A stretch of DNA of 25,204 nt. Source: JBFMFE01 sp040752295. GTDB lineage: Bacteria; UBP15; UBA6099; JBFMBQ01. The position numbers and the translations under genes are program-made. Shown here in pieces: positions 8,001 to 15,380 of this stretch. Within the stretch, counting starts at the first letter, position 1, and every line of letters starts with the position of its first letter. The notes beneath the pieces are model-generated. The model ran no database searches, was not told the origin of the DNA, and saw only the letters and a list, made by a program, of their open reading frames with translations. The stretch spans positions 1 through 25,204 of the forward strand of contig JBFMFE010000262.1 in NCBI GenBank assembly GCA_040752295.1, written 5' to 3'.

Positions 8001-8029
8001 AATATATCAGGCGCCGTTTACAGTGTCAA
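8001..8029 (-). promoter_or_regulatory. Consensus sigma-70 promoter for the secreted protein gene
   Basis: On the minus strand, a perfect TTGACA (8024-8029) is followed by a 17-base spacer and TATATT (8001-8006), 41 bases before the ATG at 7959. This is the best promoter in the window. Confidence 0.8.
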
Positions 8030-8097
8030 CGAACCGCCGCTGCGAGAGGGTTTCGCGGGCAGAAGACCGGCGGTTCCGCAAAATAAACCTCCCCGGG

Positions 8098-8126
8098 TTG
8101 AACTTCACGGCTGCTTAATCTATACT
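8098..8126 (+). promoter_or_regulatory. Sigma-70 promoter for the zinc-ribbon/RNase HI operon
   Basis: TTGAAC (8098-8103), a 17-base spacer and TATACT (8121-8126) lie 66 bases before the start at 8193. It diverges from the promoter at 8001-8029. Confidence 0.75.
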
Positions 8127-8192
8127 ACCCGGAGATCAGCCCCGACCCACATGATTCGTTCGCCGCGGCGATGACGCGGACCGGGGGGGAGG

Positions 8193-8972
8193 ATGATGAA
8201 AACGACGCACGAGAAACTCGGCGAGCTGTACAGGCTCCAGCAGGTTGACAGCGAGATAATCGAAAGCATCAGGACGGTGAGGCGTCTTGAAAAAACCGAG
8301 ACTCCGGTGCAGAAGAAATATCGCGACCTCTCGGCGAAAAAAGAAGCCTGCGAGAAAAAGTCGGCGCCGGTAATTTCGGAGGTGAAGCAGCTTCAGGACG
8401 AGATGGCGCAGCTGAACGAGAAGAAGAAAGCCTGCGAGGACAAACTGTTCAGCGCCGAGACCAACGTCAAGGACCTCCAGTTCCTTCAGAAGGAGCGCGA
8501 ACAATACGTCAATCAGCACAAGATGAGGGAGGAAAAGGTCATAAAGCTGATGATTCAGGTTGACGGTACCGAGCTGAAGAAAAGGGAAATAGAAGAAAAA
8601 CTGAAGGAGATAGAGGACGAGTACCACGGAGAGCAGAAGGCGGTTGAGGACAGGATAAGGGAGTTGAAGGAGCGCATCGAGGTTTTAAAGCAGGAGCGCG
8701 GGCGCTTCAAGGGATTCGAAGACAGGGGTCTGCTCGAGATGTATCAGGACATACAGAGGAAGAACGACGGTCTGGCGATCGTGACCATAATGAGGAACGA
8801 GGACGATCCGAAGGACGACGCGCGCTTCTGCGGCGGCTGTTCCGTCGAGGTTTCGAAATCCACGATCAGCAGGCTTCTGGACGGCGACGAGATAGTCATG
8901 TGCCAGCGGTGCGGAAGGATCATCTTCATCCCGGACGCGGGCAGGGCGGAAGCCGCCGAAGCCACCGCGTGA
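8193..8972 (+). CDS. Coiled-coil zinc-ribbon protein (zf-RING_7/CT398-like)
   Basis: This 259-residue cytoplasmic protein has residues about 15-170 rich in Glu, Lys and Gln with heptad spacing, forming a long antiparallel coiled coil. A C4 zinc ribbon follows: CGGC at 213-216 and CQRC at 237-240, with the SKSTISRLLDGDEIV spacer typical of PF02591. Family members are thought to act as nucleic-acid or protein-binding adaptors. A structure is known for the Chlamydia relative CT398, which has been linked to sigma-54 and secretion components. The gene lies directly before a ribonuclease HI, a neighbourhood seen in many bacteria. GGGGGGAGG abuts the first ATG. A second in-frame ATG at 8196 has slightly better spacing, so the start is uncertain by one codon. 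Confidence 0.9.
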   Translation: MMKTTHEKLGELYRLQQVDSEIIESIRTVRRLEKTETPVQKKYRDLSAKKEACEKKSAPVISEVKQLQDEMAQLNEKKKACEDKLFSAETNVKDLQFLQKEREQYVNQHKMREEKVIKLMIQVDGTELKKREIEEKLKEIEDEYHGEQKAVEDRIRELKERIEVLKQERGRFKGFEDRGLLEMYQDIQRKNDGLAIVTIMRNEDDPKDDARFCGGCSVEVSKSTISRLLDGDEIVMCQRCGRIIFIPDAGRAEAAEATA

Positions 8973-9036
8973 GAACGCGCGTTCCCCTTTCGGGCGACCC
9001 CGTCGTTTCCCCGTATTTCTGGAAGTCCCGGCTGAC

Positions 9037-9513
9037 ATGGGCGCGGAATCCACTCCAGGCGGTTTTTCACCGGGGGCGCTCGAGGCGTATATTGACGGCT
9101 CATCGCGCGGGAATCCGGGACCCGGCGCCGGCGCGGCGGTGATCTTCGACGGGCGGAAGATCGTCGCAAGAAAGGGAAAGTATCTCGAACGCTGCACGAA
9201 CAACCAGGCGGAATACACCGCGCTCCTCCTCGCCCTCGAGACCGCGCTGCTCATGGGCTGCACCTCCCTCACGGTGAAAACCGACAGCCAGCTCGTCGCC
9301 CGGCAGATCGGCGGGTCGTACAAGGTCAAAAACAGAAACATCCTCCCGCTTTACCTCGAAGCCGTGAAGCTGATAGGGCGTTTCCGCGAGTTCGCCGTCG
9401 TTGAGATTCCCCGTGAGGAAAACACGCTGGCGGACAGGCTGACGGCTCTCGTCATCGCCAGGCATCGGCACGGAAAGCCCGCCTCGGGCGGCGCTTCCGC
9501 AGCCGCGGACTGA
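9037..9513 (+). CDS. Ribonuclease HI family protein
   Basis: This 158-residue enzyme is predicted to cleave the RNA strand of RNA-DNA hybrids during replication and R-loop removal. All four catalytic acidic residues of the fold are visible: Asp20 in YIDGSSRGNPGPG, Glu59 in NNQAEYTALL, Asp83 in VKTDSQLV and Asp133 in EENTLADRL. The usual basic-protrusion handle of E. coli RnhA is absent, as in the shorter RnhA-like group (often found with zf-RING_7 genes or fused to other domains). The C-terminal tail RHRHGKPASGGASAAAD looks disordered. The spacer to the zinc-ribbon gene is 64 bases. The Shine-Dalgarno is weak (GGAAG about 12 bases before the ATG). I withhold a symbol because several paralogous types share this fold. 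Confidence 0.92.
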   Translation: MGAESTPGGFSPGALEAYIDGSSRGNPGPGAGAAVIFDGRKIVARKGKYLERCTNNQAEYTALLLALETALLMGCTSLTVKTDSQLVARQIGGSYKVKNRNILPLYLEAVKLIGRFREFAVVEIPREENTLADRLTALVIARHRHGKPASGGASAAAD

Positions 9514-9515
9514 TC

Positions 9516-9536
9516 GCCGCCCGGCAGCCGGCGGGC
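9516..9536. terminator. Possible bidirectional terminator hairpin
   Basis: A GC-rich inverted repeat (GCCGCCCGGC, A, GCCGGCGGGC, two internal mismatches) lies between the convergent RNase HI and TauE genes. It is followed by only three T bases on the plus strand, so intrinsic termination is uncertain. Confidence 0.3.
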
Positions 9537-9538
9537 TT

Positions 9539-10288
9539 TCACCGCGCCCGCAGTATCAGCGCGGCTCCAGCGAAAATCAGGATCGCGAAAACGAAAACGC
9601 GGAAAGTTTTTTCGGGGATGCGCTCGTGAATCGTTTCCCCGATCACGATGCCGAGCGCGAGTGACGCCAGCAGCCCGGCGCTCTCCCTGAGTGTGCCGAT
9701 CGTGGCTTTTCCGGAGACGACGTGGCTCGCGAAAAGCGCCGTTGACAGGATGAGCCACAGACCCGAGAGGGTGCTTCTGAAAGACCTTTTGTCGGTCAGC
9801 TTCCTTCCGGCGTAGTAAACCACCATGGGACCGCCCGAGGCGTATATGCCCTGCATTATTCCCCCGGACAGAAGCCAGAAGAACGACTGTAAGCCCGGGA
9901 GCGGCTTCGGGGAAAAGTCGCCGGCTGTCCGCAGAGCGATATGGACCTCCCGCACGGAAAGACAGAGCACGAACGTCCCGTAGGCGATCCTCAGTGTGTC
10001 CACCTCCGCGAGGTGGAAGACGGCTATCCCCACCGCCAGCCCTGCGCCCGACGCGGGGAGTATCCCCCTGAAAAGCTCCCTCGCGTTGACCGCCTCCCGG
10101 TGGCGGATCACTATGTATGAGCTGAGGACGATGTTGACGGGAACGAGGATGACGACGAGCCGGTCTATCGGGTAGAAGTGAGCGCCGAGGGTCACGGCGA
10201 TGATCGTGCTGCCGAAGCCGGTGACTGCCTCGACGGCGTTCGAGCAGAGCACTATGGCGGCGAGAATGAAAAACCGTGGAGGCGGCAT
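9539..10288 (-). CDS. TauE/SafE (TSUP) family permease
   Basis: This 249-residue integral membrane protein has about eight helices. It belongs to the TauE/SafE group, which exports or takes up sulfite, sulfoacetate and related organosulfur anions. It shows the internal two-fold pattern of the family. The first half begins CSNAVEAVTGFGSTIIAVTLG (helix with a GFG motif). The second half repeats it as LSGGIMQGIYASGGPMVVYYA (the GxxxGxxxxGGP motif). No sulfur-metabolism gene is adjacent, so the substrate is open. The ATG at 10288 has GTATATTATG upstream, which includes a TATATT about 12 bases from the start, hinting at a very short leader. It is convergent with RNase HI, with a 25-base gap. Confidence 0.88.
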   Translation of the reverse strand: MPPPRFFILAAIVLCSNAVEAVTGFGSTIIAVTLGAHFYPIDRLVVILVPVNIVLSSYIVIRHREAVNARELFRGILPASGAGLAVGIAVFHLAEVDTLRIAYGTFVLCLSVREVHIALRTAGDFSPKPLPGLQSFFWLLSGGIMQGIYASGGPMVVYYAGRKLTDKRSFRSTLSGLWLILSTALFASHVVSGKATIGTLRESAGLLASLALGIVIGETIHERIPEKTFRVFVFAILIFAGAALILRAR

Positions 10289-10351
10289 GTGCGTATCATA
10301 ATATACTACTCGGAGCGTGAAGCGCTTCCATCTTCATCATTTCAGGCGCCC

Positions 10352-10367
10352 TTTGCGCCTTTGCGTG
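10352..10367 (+). repeat. Short tandem 8-mer repeat in spacer
   Basis: TTTGCGCC is followed directly by TTTGCGTG, with a partial copy (GCGCCC) just before. Degenerate CTTTGCG-type tandems recur between genes in many environmental bacterial genomes. No function is claimed. Confidence 0.35.
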
Positions 10368-10405
10368 AATGAGAAGTATTTTACGCCCGCCGCGGTAAAA
10401 GGGGG

Positions 10406-10430
10406 ACGGCGGACACGAGAGGTCCGCCGT
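10406..10430 (+). other. Perfect 9-bp stem-loop upstream of the two-component operon
   Basis: ACGGCGGAC (10406-10414), a seven-base loop and GTCCGCCGT (10422-10430) form a perfect hairpin about 40 bases upstream of the putative -10 of the response regulator gene. It could be a protein-binding palindrome or a terminator without a T-run. Confidence 0.4.
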
Positions 10431-10445
10431 GTGCCGCCCGCGCCT

Positions 10446-10475
10446 CTGGCAGGGCAGCCTCGTTTTGTGTATAGT
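10446..10475 (+). promoter_or_regulatory. Candidate promoter of the two-component operon
   Basis: CTGGCA (10446-10451), an 18-base spacer and TATAGT (10470-10475) lie 47 bases before the response regulator ATG. Confidence 0.4.
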
Positions 10476-10522
10476 TTATTCGCGGGATTGCGCGGCTGTT
10501 TCCACGACGGGAGAAGATTTCA

Positions 10523-11161
10523 ATGGCGCGGATACTGGTGATTGATGATGAGGAGGTCGTGCGCGACGTCCTGCGGCGCATTCTGGAAAGTCACGGGTAC
10601 GAGGTCGCGGCGATCGAGGACGGAAGGTACGCGATGCAGACTGTCAGCCGCGAGACGCCGGACCTGATCATACTGGACGTCATGATGCCGGATCTCGACG
10701 GCATGGCGCTGGCCTACCACCTGAAATTCGAAAGCGACTACAGAAAAATCCCCATCCTCATGCTCACCTCGCTCACCGACGCGCACACAAGGCAGTACAG
10801 CAGGGAGTCCGCGGTGGACTGCTTCATGACGAAGCCTTTCGAGGAGGCGGAACTCCTCGAGCGGGTGAGCGGTCTGCTGAAGAACAAAGCCGTCCGTGTG
10901 GGCGCGAAACGGAAACTGCTCGAGCGGCGGCATTTCTATTCCATAAACCTGCTGCTGATCGCGGCGCTCGCGGCTTTCATCGCCGTGTTTCTCGTCAACG
11001 TTTACGCGCCGCCGGCGCCGCCGGACGCCGGCGCCTCGCCCGGCGTCGTGAGCTTCTTCGCCGACAGGCTTTTCATCCTCGTCGTTCCGGTCGTTCTCAT
11101 AGTCATCCTTTATCAGACTTATCTGCTTCACAGGATTTACCACGAGAAAAACCGCAGATAG
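10523..11161 (+). CDS. Response regulator receiver domain with two C-terminal membrane helices
   Basis: This 212-residue protein has residues 1-120 as a canonical receiver domain: acidic pair DD at 8-9, phosphoacceptor Asp52 in LIILDVMMPD, Thr82 in LMLTS and Lys104 in MTKPF. No DNA-binding or enzymatic output follows. After a basic linker (AKRKLLERR) come two hydrophobic helices, about 140-161 and 183-202. They are separated by a Pro/Ala/Gly-rich segment of about 20 residues, and a basic tail follows. The receiver is therefore probably tethered to the inner face of the membrane by a hairpin. The ATG has GGGAGAAG seven bases upstream. The kinase gene follows after 29 bases and is the likely partner. 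The output mechanism is unknown, and a receiver-membrane hairpin is an unusual architecture. Confidence 0.88.
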   Translation: MARILVIDDEEVVRDVLRRILESHGYEVAAIEDGRYAMQTVSRETPDLIILDVMMPDLDGMALAYHLKFESDYRKIPILMLTSLTDAHTRQYSRESAVDCFMTKPFEEAELLERVSGLLKNKAVRVGAKRKLLERRHFYSINLLLIAALAAFIAVFLVNVYAPPAPPDAGASPGVVSFFADRLFILVVPVVLIVILYQTYLLHRIYHEKNRR

Positions 11162-11190
11162 CGATGATGCCGCGCGGGAGGGCAGGCGCG

Positions 11191-12600
11191 ATGGACGAGA
11201 CAACGAGACTGATAGGCGATCCCGGCGGGGTCACCACCGAAAGACTCGTCGCCAAGATAAAACACCAGAAGCTCGTCATAGAAAAGCTCGTGAGGCTCGC
11301 GGCTGCGTTGACGTCGAGGATTGACGTCGTGCAGATGCTGGACGTCGTGAGGAACGAGTGCGCGGAACTGCTCGGCGCGGACAGGTGCGCCGTGTACCTG
11401 CTCGACAGGGAACGCAGGACGCTCGGTCTTTACTCAGCCCCGGACAAAATGCTGGAGGACGTCAGCCTGCCCCTCGACCGGACGAGCGTCGCGGGCTGCA
11501 CGGCGCTGACCCAGAGCGCGTTCCGCATCGCCGACGTCCGCAGGATGCCGCCCGACGCCGGATGCCGCTTCAACGACGTCTTCGACCGGCTGAGCCGGTA
11601 TCGCACACTGTCCCTCGTCTCGGCGCCGATGGTTCAGAGCACGGGAGAGACCCTCGGAGTGATCCAGGCCCTGAACAAGAACGTCGAGGGAAAGGTCGTT
11701 CCTTTCACCGAGTACGATCTCGAGATAGCCCGCGCACTCGCCTCCCTTTCCGCCGCGATGATCGAGAAGACGATGCTCGCCATTGACGCCGCCAGCCGGC
11801 TGGACGAACTCGAGGAGAACAGGCAGTTTGTGGCGGAGACCACCGAAGCGCTGCGCCACTCCGAGAGGCTCTCCACCATCGGACAGCTCGCCGCGTCGGT
11901 GGCTCACGAGATAAATTCCCCCATAACCGGGATTATTTCCTACGCCAACTTCATACTGGGACAGCGCCGCCTCCACCATAAAATCCGCGAGGACGCCCTC
12001 GCGATCAAAGAGCAGGCGCAGAGGATTTCCACCATCGTGCGCAACCTTCTTGACTACTCGCGCAAGAAGACGAGCGTCATGGAATTCTGCTCCCTCAACG
12101 AGGTGATCACCGACACGATGTCTTTCTGCGAACACTTCCTCTCGCGCTTTCAGCACGTGAAGCTGGAGTTGAACCTCGAGGAGCCGTCCCCGAAACTCCA
12201 TCTATCGAAAGTGGAGATTCAGGAAGTTCTGATCAACCTCATCCGTAACGCCGCGCAGGCGATGCCCGGCGGCGGCGCGCTGACCGTGTCCACCTCGGTC
12301 GTCAGCACGATCCGCCCGCCGACGAACATATCAAGGGAGATTTTCGAGAAACTGACGAGGGTGGGAACGCGGGACACCACAAGGTACGCCCTTGTCCGCG
12401 TGGACGACACCGGCGCGGGGATTCCTTATGAGAACCTGCGCAAGCTTTTTAAACCTTTTTTCACAACGAAGCAGGGCGGCGACGGCACGGGGCTTGGTCT
12501 GTCCATCAGCCAGGAGATCGTCGTCCGGCACGGCGGACTCGTGGACGTCGCGACAGCGCCCGGAAAAGGGTCCACCTTCTTCGTTTTCCTTCCGATGTGA
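11191..12600 (+). CDS. GAF-domain sensor histidine kinase
   Basis: This 469-residue soluble kinase is predicted to phosphorylate the preceding response regulator. I choose the ATG at 11191 because GGGAGG stands nine bases upstream. An earlier in-frame ATG at 11164 has no Shine-Dalgarno. With this start, a GAF domain spans about residues 30-195 (LGADRCAVYLLDRE ... SAPMVQSTGETLGVIQALNK), followed by a short coiled coil. The HisKA domain follows, with phosphoacceptor His239 in SVAHEINSP. The HATPase domain has the N-box LINLIRNAAQAMP, the G1 box VDDTGAGIP, the F-box KPFFTTK and the G2 box GTGLGLSIS. No membrane helix is present, so it senses a cytoplasmic cue, or a membrane cue through its membrane-tethered partner. 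The GAF ligand is unknown. Confidence 0.93.
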   Translation: MDETTRLIGDPGGVTTERLVAKIKHQKLVIEKLVRLAAALTSRIDVVQMLDVVRNECAELLGADRCAVYLLDRERRTLGLYSAPDKMLEDVSLPLDRTSVAGCTALTQSAFRIADVRRMPPDAGCRFNDVFDRLSRYRTLSLVSAPMVQSTGETLGVIQALNKNVEGKVVPFTEYDLEIARALASLSAAMIEKTMLAIDAASRLDELEENRQFVAETTEALRHSERLSTIGQLAASVAHEINSPITGIISYANFILGQRRLHHKIREDALAIKEQAQRISTIVRNLLDYSRKKTSVMEFCSLNEVITDTMSFCEHFLSRFQHVKLELNLEEPSPKLHLSKVEIQEVLINLIRNAAQAMPGGGALTVSTSVVSTIRPPTNISREIFEKLTRVGTRDTTRYALVRVDDTGAGIPYENLRKLFKPFFTTKQGGDGTGLGLSISQEIVVRHGGLVDVATAPGKGSTFFVFLPM

Positions 12601-12642
12601 ATCCCGAGTCAAACATACTTGAATTTTCATTTCCCCTGCCAG

Positions 12643-12733
12643 TGTGCGTGCCCGTGCCCGTTCCCGCATTTGTTTTTTCGGGTGTGCCTGCCTGCCGGTC
12701 AGGCAGGCACACGGGCAGGGGCGCGGGCACGGG
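12643..12733 (+). repeat. Nested inverted repeat element
   Basis: A perfect 13-bp inverted repeat (GTGTGCCTGCCTG at 12682-12694, CAGGCAGGCACAC at 12700-12712, five-base loop) is nested in a second perfect 10-bp pair (CCCGTGCCCG at 12651-12660, CGGGCACGGG at 12724-12733). The left outer arm is an imperfect hexamer tandem (CGTGCC, CGTGCC, CGTTCC). It lies between the convergent histidine kinase and MscS genes. No T-run follows the stem on either strand, so it is not a standard terminator. It looks like an interspersed palindromic repeat. Confidence 0.7.
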
Positions 12734-12847
12734 ATAAAGAAAAACCAATAATAACACGGAATGTTTCACTTACAACTTAACACTTATGAGTTCATTTCTC
12801 TCAATGTGTTCGTGTAAGAATCTCATCCCCGCTGCTGCGGTGAGGGT

Positions 12848-13747
12848 TCACCCCCCGCGGGTGTTTTCCCCGCCGGACTGCTCCGTGCGGAGCCACACCG
12901 TGCGCTGGGGAAACGGGATTTCGATGCCGGCGGCGTCGAAACGGGCTTTGATCCGCCGGCGCAACTCCCTCATCACGTCCCACTGCTTCAGCGGGACGGT
13001 GTCCGCCATTATCCTTACGGTGACGCTCGAATCGCCGAGGCGTTCGACCCCGGGGATCACCGGTTCACTCACCAGCAGCCTGCCGAATTCGGGGTCCTTC
13101 CTGAATTCCTCAAGTATGTCTTTCAACACGGAGATGACGCGGTCAACGTCCTCTTTGTAAGCGACGTCCACGTCCAGCAGCGCACGCGACCAGTTCTTGG
13201 TCATGTTGCTGACGGTCTTGACTTCCCCGTTCGGCACGTAGTGAACGACTCCCTCGATGTCGCGCAGAACCGTGACCCTGAGGTTCATTGATTCGACGAG
13301 CCCGCCTATGCCGGCTATGCGAACGACGTCGCCCACCGAGAACTGGTCTTCCAGAAGGATGAAGAACCCGGAGATGAAGTCGCGGACGAGGTTCTGCGCG
13401 CCGAACCCCACCGCCAGACCGGCGATGCCGGCGCCCGCGATTATCGGCGCGATGTTTATGCCGAGCTGCTGAACGACCATCATGACCGCGATGAGTGACA
13501 CGATTATGCTCCCCGTGCCGCGAACCACGCGCGAGAGCGTCTGCGTCCGCTGCTTACGCGACGTCCGGTCGCCCGAAGCGCCTTCCTCAACGAATCTCTC
13601 GAGGCGCTGCGTGAAAAACCTCAGTATCCTGAGGGTAACGTACGCCAGGACGGCGATCAGGATCACCTTCGGAACCGTGGCGGCGCTTTTCTGGATGAAC
13701 TGCTCAAGCAGAGACTCAAGCTGCACGATTGCCTGTCCTTTCTCCAC
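12848..13747 (-). CDS. Small-conductance mechanosensitive channel, MscS family
   Basis: This 299-residue inner-membrane channel opens under membrane tension to release osmolytes. Three helices are visible: about 26-42, about 78-95, and the pore-lining helix in GAGIAGLAVGFGAQNLVRDFISGFFI at about 104-130, with the Gly/Ala packing and AQN kink of MscS TM3. It continues into the beta domain (EDQFSVGDVVRIAGIGGLVESMNLRVTVLRD) and a C-terminal alpha/beta domain. The length is close to E. coli MscS (286). The GTG start at 13747 is preceded by AAGGGGG with seven-base spacing. The gene stands alone, convergent with the histidine kinase and divergent from the UDP-glucose dehydrogenase. Confidence 0.94.
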   Translation of the reverse strand: MEKGQAIVQLESLLEQFIQKSAATVPKVILIAVLAYVTLRILRFFTQRLERFVEEGASGDRTSRKQRTQTLSRVVRGTGSIIVSLIAVMMVVQQLGINIAPIIAGAGIAGLAVGFGAQNLVRDFISGFFILLEDQFSVGDVVRIAGIGGLVESMNLRVTVLRDIEGVVHYVPNGEVKTVSNMTKNWSRALLDVDVAYKEDVDRVISVLKDILEEFRKDPEFGRLLVSEPVIPGVERLGDSSVTVRIMADTVPLKQWDVMRELRRRIKARFDAAGIEIPFPQRTVWLRTEQSGGENTRGG

Positions 13748-13974
13748 TGTTCAGCCCCCTTCCGCTTTTTCAGCCCGTTCTGGAATGTTGTATTTTACAT
13801 CCGATGCCGCGGACATGAAACCCCCGGAACGATATGACTGCGGCGCGGACGTCCCGGCGCTCCGGGATGCACGCCTGCGCATTGAGTCGAATTAAATTAT
13901 CAGTTATAAGACTTGTTTTGGTACCCGTCGTGAAGATGCTTTGAAACGTTGCGTCTCTACAATACAACCGGATG

Positions 13975-13983
13975 TGTTATAAT
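13975..13983 (+). promoter_or_regulatory. Extended -10 promoter for UDP-glucose dehydrogenase
   Basis: TGTTATAAT is a perfect TATAAT with the extended TGn, 26 bases before the ATG at 14010. No clear -35 box was seen. Confidence 0.65.
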
Positions 13984-14009
13984 CAGGAAAAATTTAAGAG
14001 GGACGGCAA

Positions 14010-15338
14010 ATGGACATAGCTGTGATCGGCGCCGGATACGTCGGACTGGTTACGGGGGCGGTCTTCGCGGAACTCGGGAACAACGTGACGTGCACCGACA
14101 GGGACGCGGAAAAGATCGCCACACTTAACGAGGGCAGGATGACTTTTTACGAGCCTGGTCTCGAGGAAATGGTCCTCGCGAACGTGCAGGAAAAACGCCT
14201 CCGCTTCACCACCGACACCGGCGGCGCGGTGCGTTGCAGCGAGATTATTTTCATCGCGGTGGGCACACCTCCGGCGGAGAACGGCGAGACCGACCTGTCC
14301 CAGGTCGAGGATGCCGCCGACGAAATAGGCAGAAACCTCAACGGATACAAGATCGTGGTCAACAAGAGCACGGTGCCGGTGGGAACGGGGGACTTCGTGA
14401 AGGAAATCATAGACCGCCGCCGCCCGCAGGGGGTCGAGTGCGACGTGGTCTCCAACCCCGAATTTCTGTCCGAGGGGACGGCGATAAAGGACGCGATGGA
14501 ACCTGACCGCATCGTGATAGGCGCGCCCAACAGGAAAGTGGCGCTGAAGCTGATCGAACTCTACTCGGCGATTGAAAGACCCACGGTCATCACCTCCGTG
14601 CGTTCCGCGGAGATAATCAAATACGCTTCCAATGCGTTTCTCGCCACGAAGATATCGTTCATCAATTCGGTGGCGAACCTGTGCGAAAGAGCAGGGGCGG
14701 ACATCGAGGAGGTCGCGCGCGGCATGGGGCTTGACGAGAGAATAGGACCGAAGTTTCTTCACGCCGGCATAGGGTTCGGCGGCTCGTGTTTCCCGAAGGA
14801 TACCGAGTCGCTCATGCGCGTGTCCAGCCGGTTCGGCTATGATTTCGAGATCCTGCGCGGCACCATCAACGTCAACAGGGCGCAGCCGCCGGCTTTCGTG
14901 GAAAAGGTCGAGAAAGCCCTCGGGGGGATCAAAGACAAAACGCTCGGAGTGCTCGGTCTTTCTTTCAAACCCGGAACCGACGATTTGCGCGACTCCGTAT
15001 CTGTCAACATAGCCCGTCTGCTGCTTTCCCGCGGCGCGATTGTCCGGGCTTACGACCCGATGGCTATGGAAAAATGCAGAAAGCTCCTGCCTGAATTGAA
15101 GTACTGCGACGACATGTATTCCGCCGCGAAGGGGACGGACGCGCTGCTCGTTCTTACCGAATGGAACAGGTTCAGGCAGATCAACTTCAGCAGGCTCCGG
15201 CAGGTTATGCGCGGAAGGCACGTTTTTGATGGAAGGAACATATACGATCCTAAGATTCTGCAACGCTACAAGTTCATTTATCACGGGATTGGGAGGGGCG
15301 GCGTCGAGGCGGGCGGGCAAGGTTCGGCGCAAGAGTAG
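14010..15338 (+). CDS. ugd: UDP-glucose 6-dehydrogenase
   Basis: This 442-residue cytoplasmic enzyme oxidises UDP-glucose twice with NAD+ to UDP-glucuronate, a precursor for surface polysaccharides. The N-terminal Rossmann motif is IGAGYVGLVTG at residues 6-16. A VNKSTVPVGTG loop lies at 117-127 and SNPEFLSEGTA at 148-158. Lys204 falls in EIIKYASNAFLA, and the catalytic Cys260 is in GFGGSCFPKD with Asp264. The C-terminal UDP-binding domain contains LGLSFKPGTDDLRDS. The tail after about residue 425 is Gly-rich and not conserved. A GAGGGA Shine-Dalgarno precedes the ATG. The sequence could in principle serve a related UDP/GDP-sugar dehydrogenase, but the motifs fit Ugd best. No glycosyltransferase neighbours are in view. 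Confidence 0.93.
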   Translation: MDIAVIGAGYVGLVTGAVFAELGNNVTCTDRDAEKIATLNEGRMTFYEPGLEEMVLANVQEKRLRFTTDTGGAVRCSEIIFIAVGTPPAENGETDLSQVEDAADEIGRNLNGYKIVVNKSTVPVGTGDFVKEIIDRRRPQGVECDVVSNPEFLSEGTAIKDAMEPDRIVIGAPNRKVALKLIELYSAIERPTVITSVRSAEIIKYASNAFLATKISFINSVANLCERAGADIEEVARGMGLDERIGPKFLHAGIGFGGSCFPKDTESLMRVSSRFGYDFEILRGTINVNRAQPPAFVEKVEKALGGIKDKTLGVLGLSFKPGTDDLRDSVSVNIARLLLSRGAIVRAYDPMAMEKCRKLLPELKYCDDMYSAAKGTDALLVLTEWNRFRQINFSRLRQVMRGRHVFDGRNIYDPKILQRYKFIYHGIGRGGVEAGGQGSAQE

Positions 15339-15380
15339 AAAGGCTCCGCTTCTCCGCTGACGCGGCGCCTCAAAGGGACG

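Noticed and set aside
12643..12733. Intrinsic terminator or CRISPR fragment
   Set aside because: The stem is not followed by T bases on either strand. There is only one palindrome, with no repeat-spacer periodicity and no cas genes.
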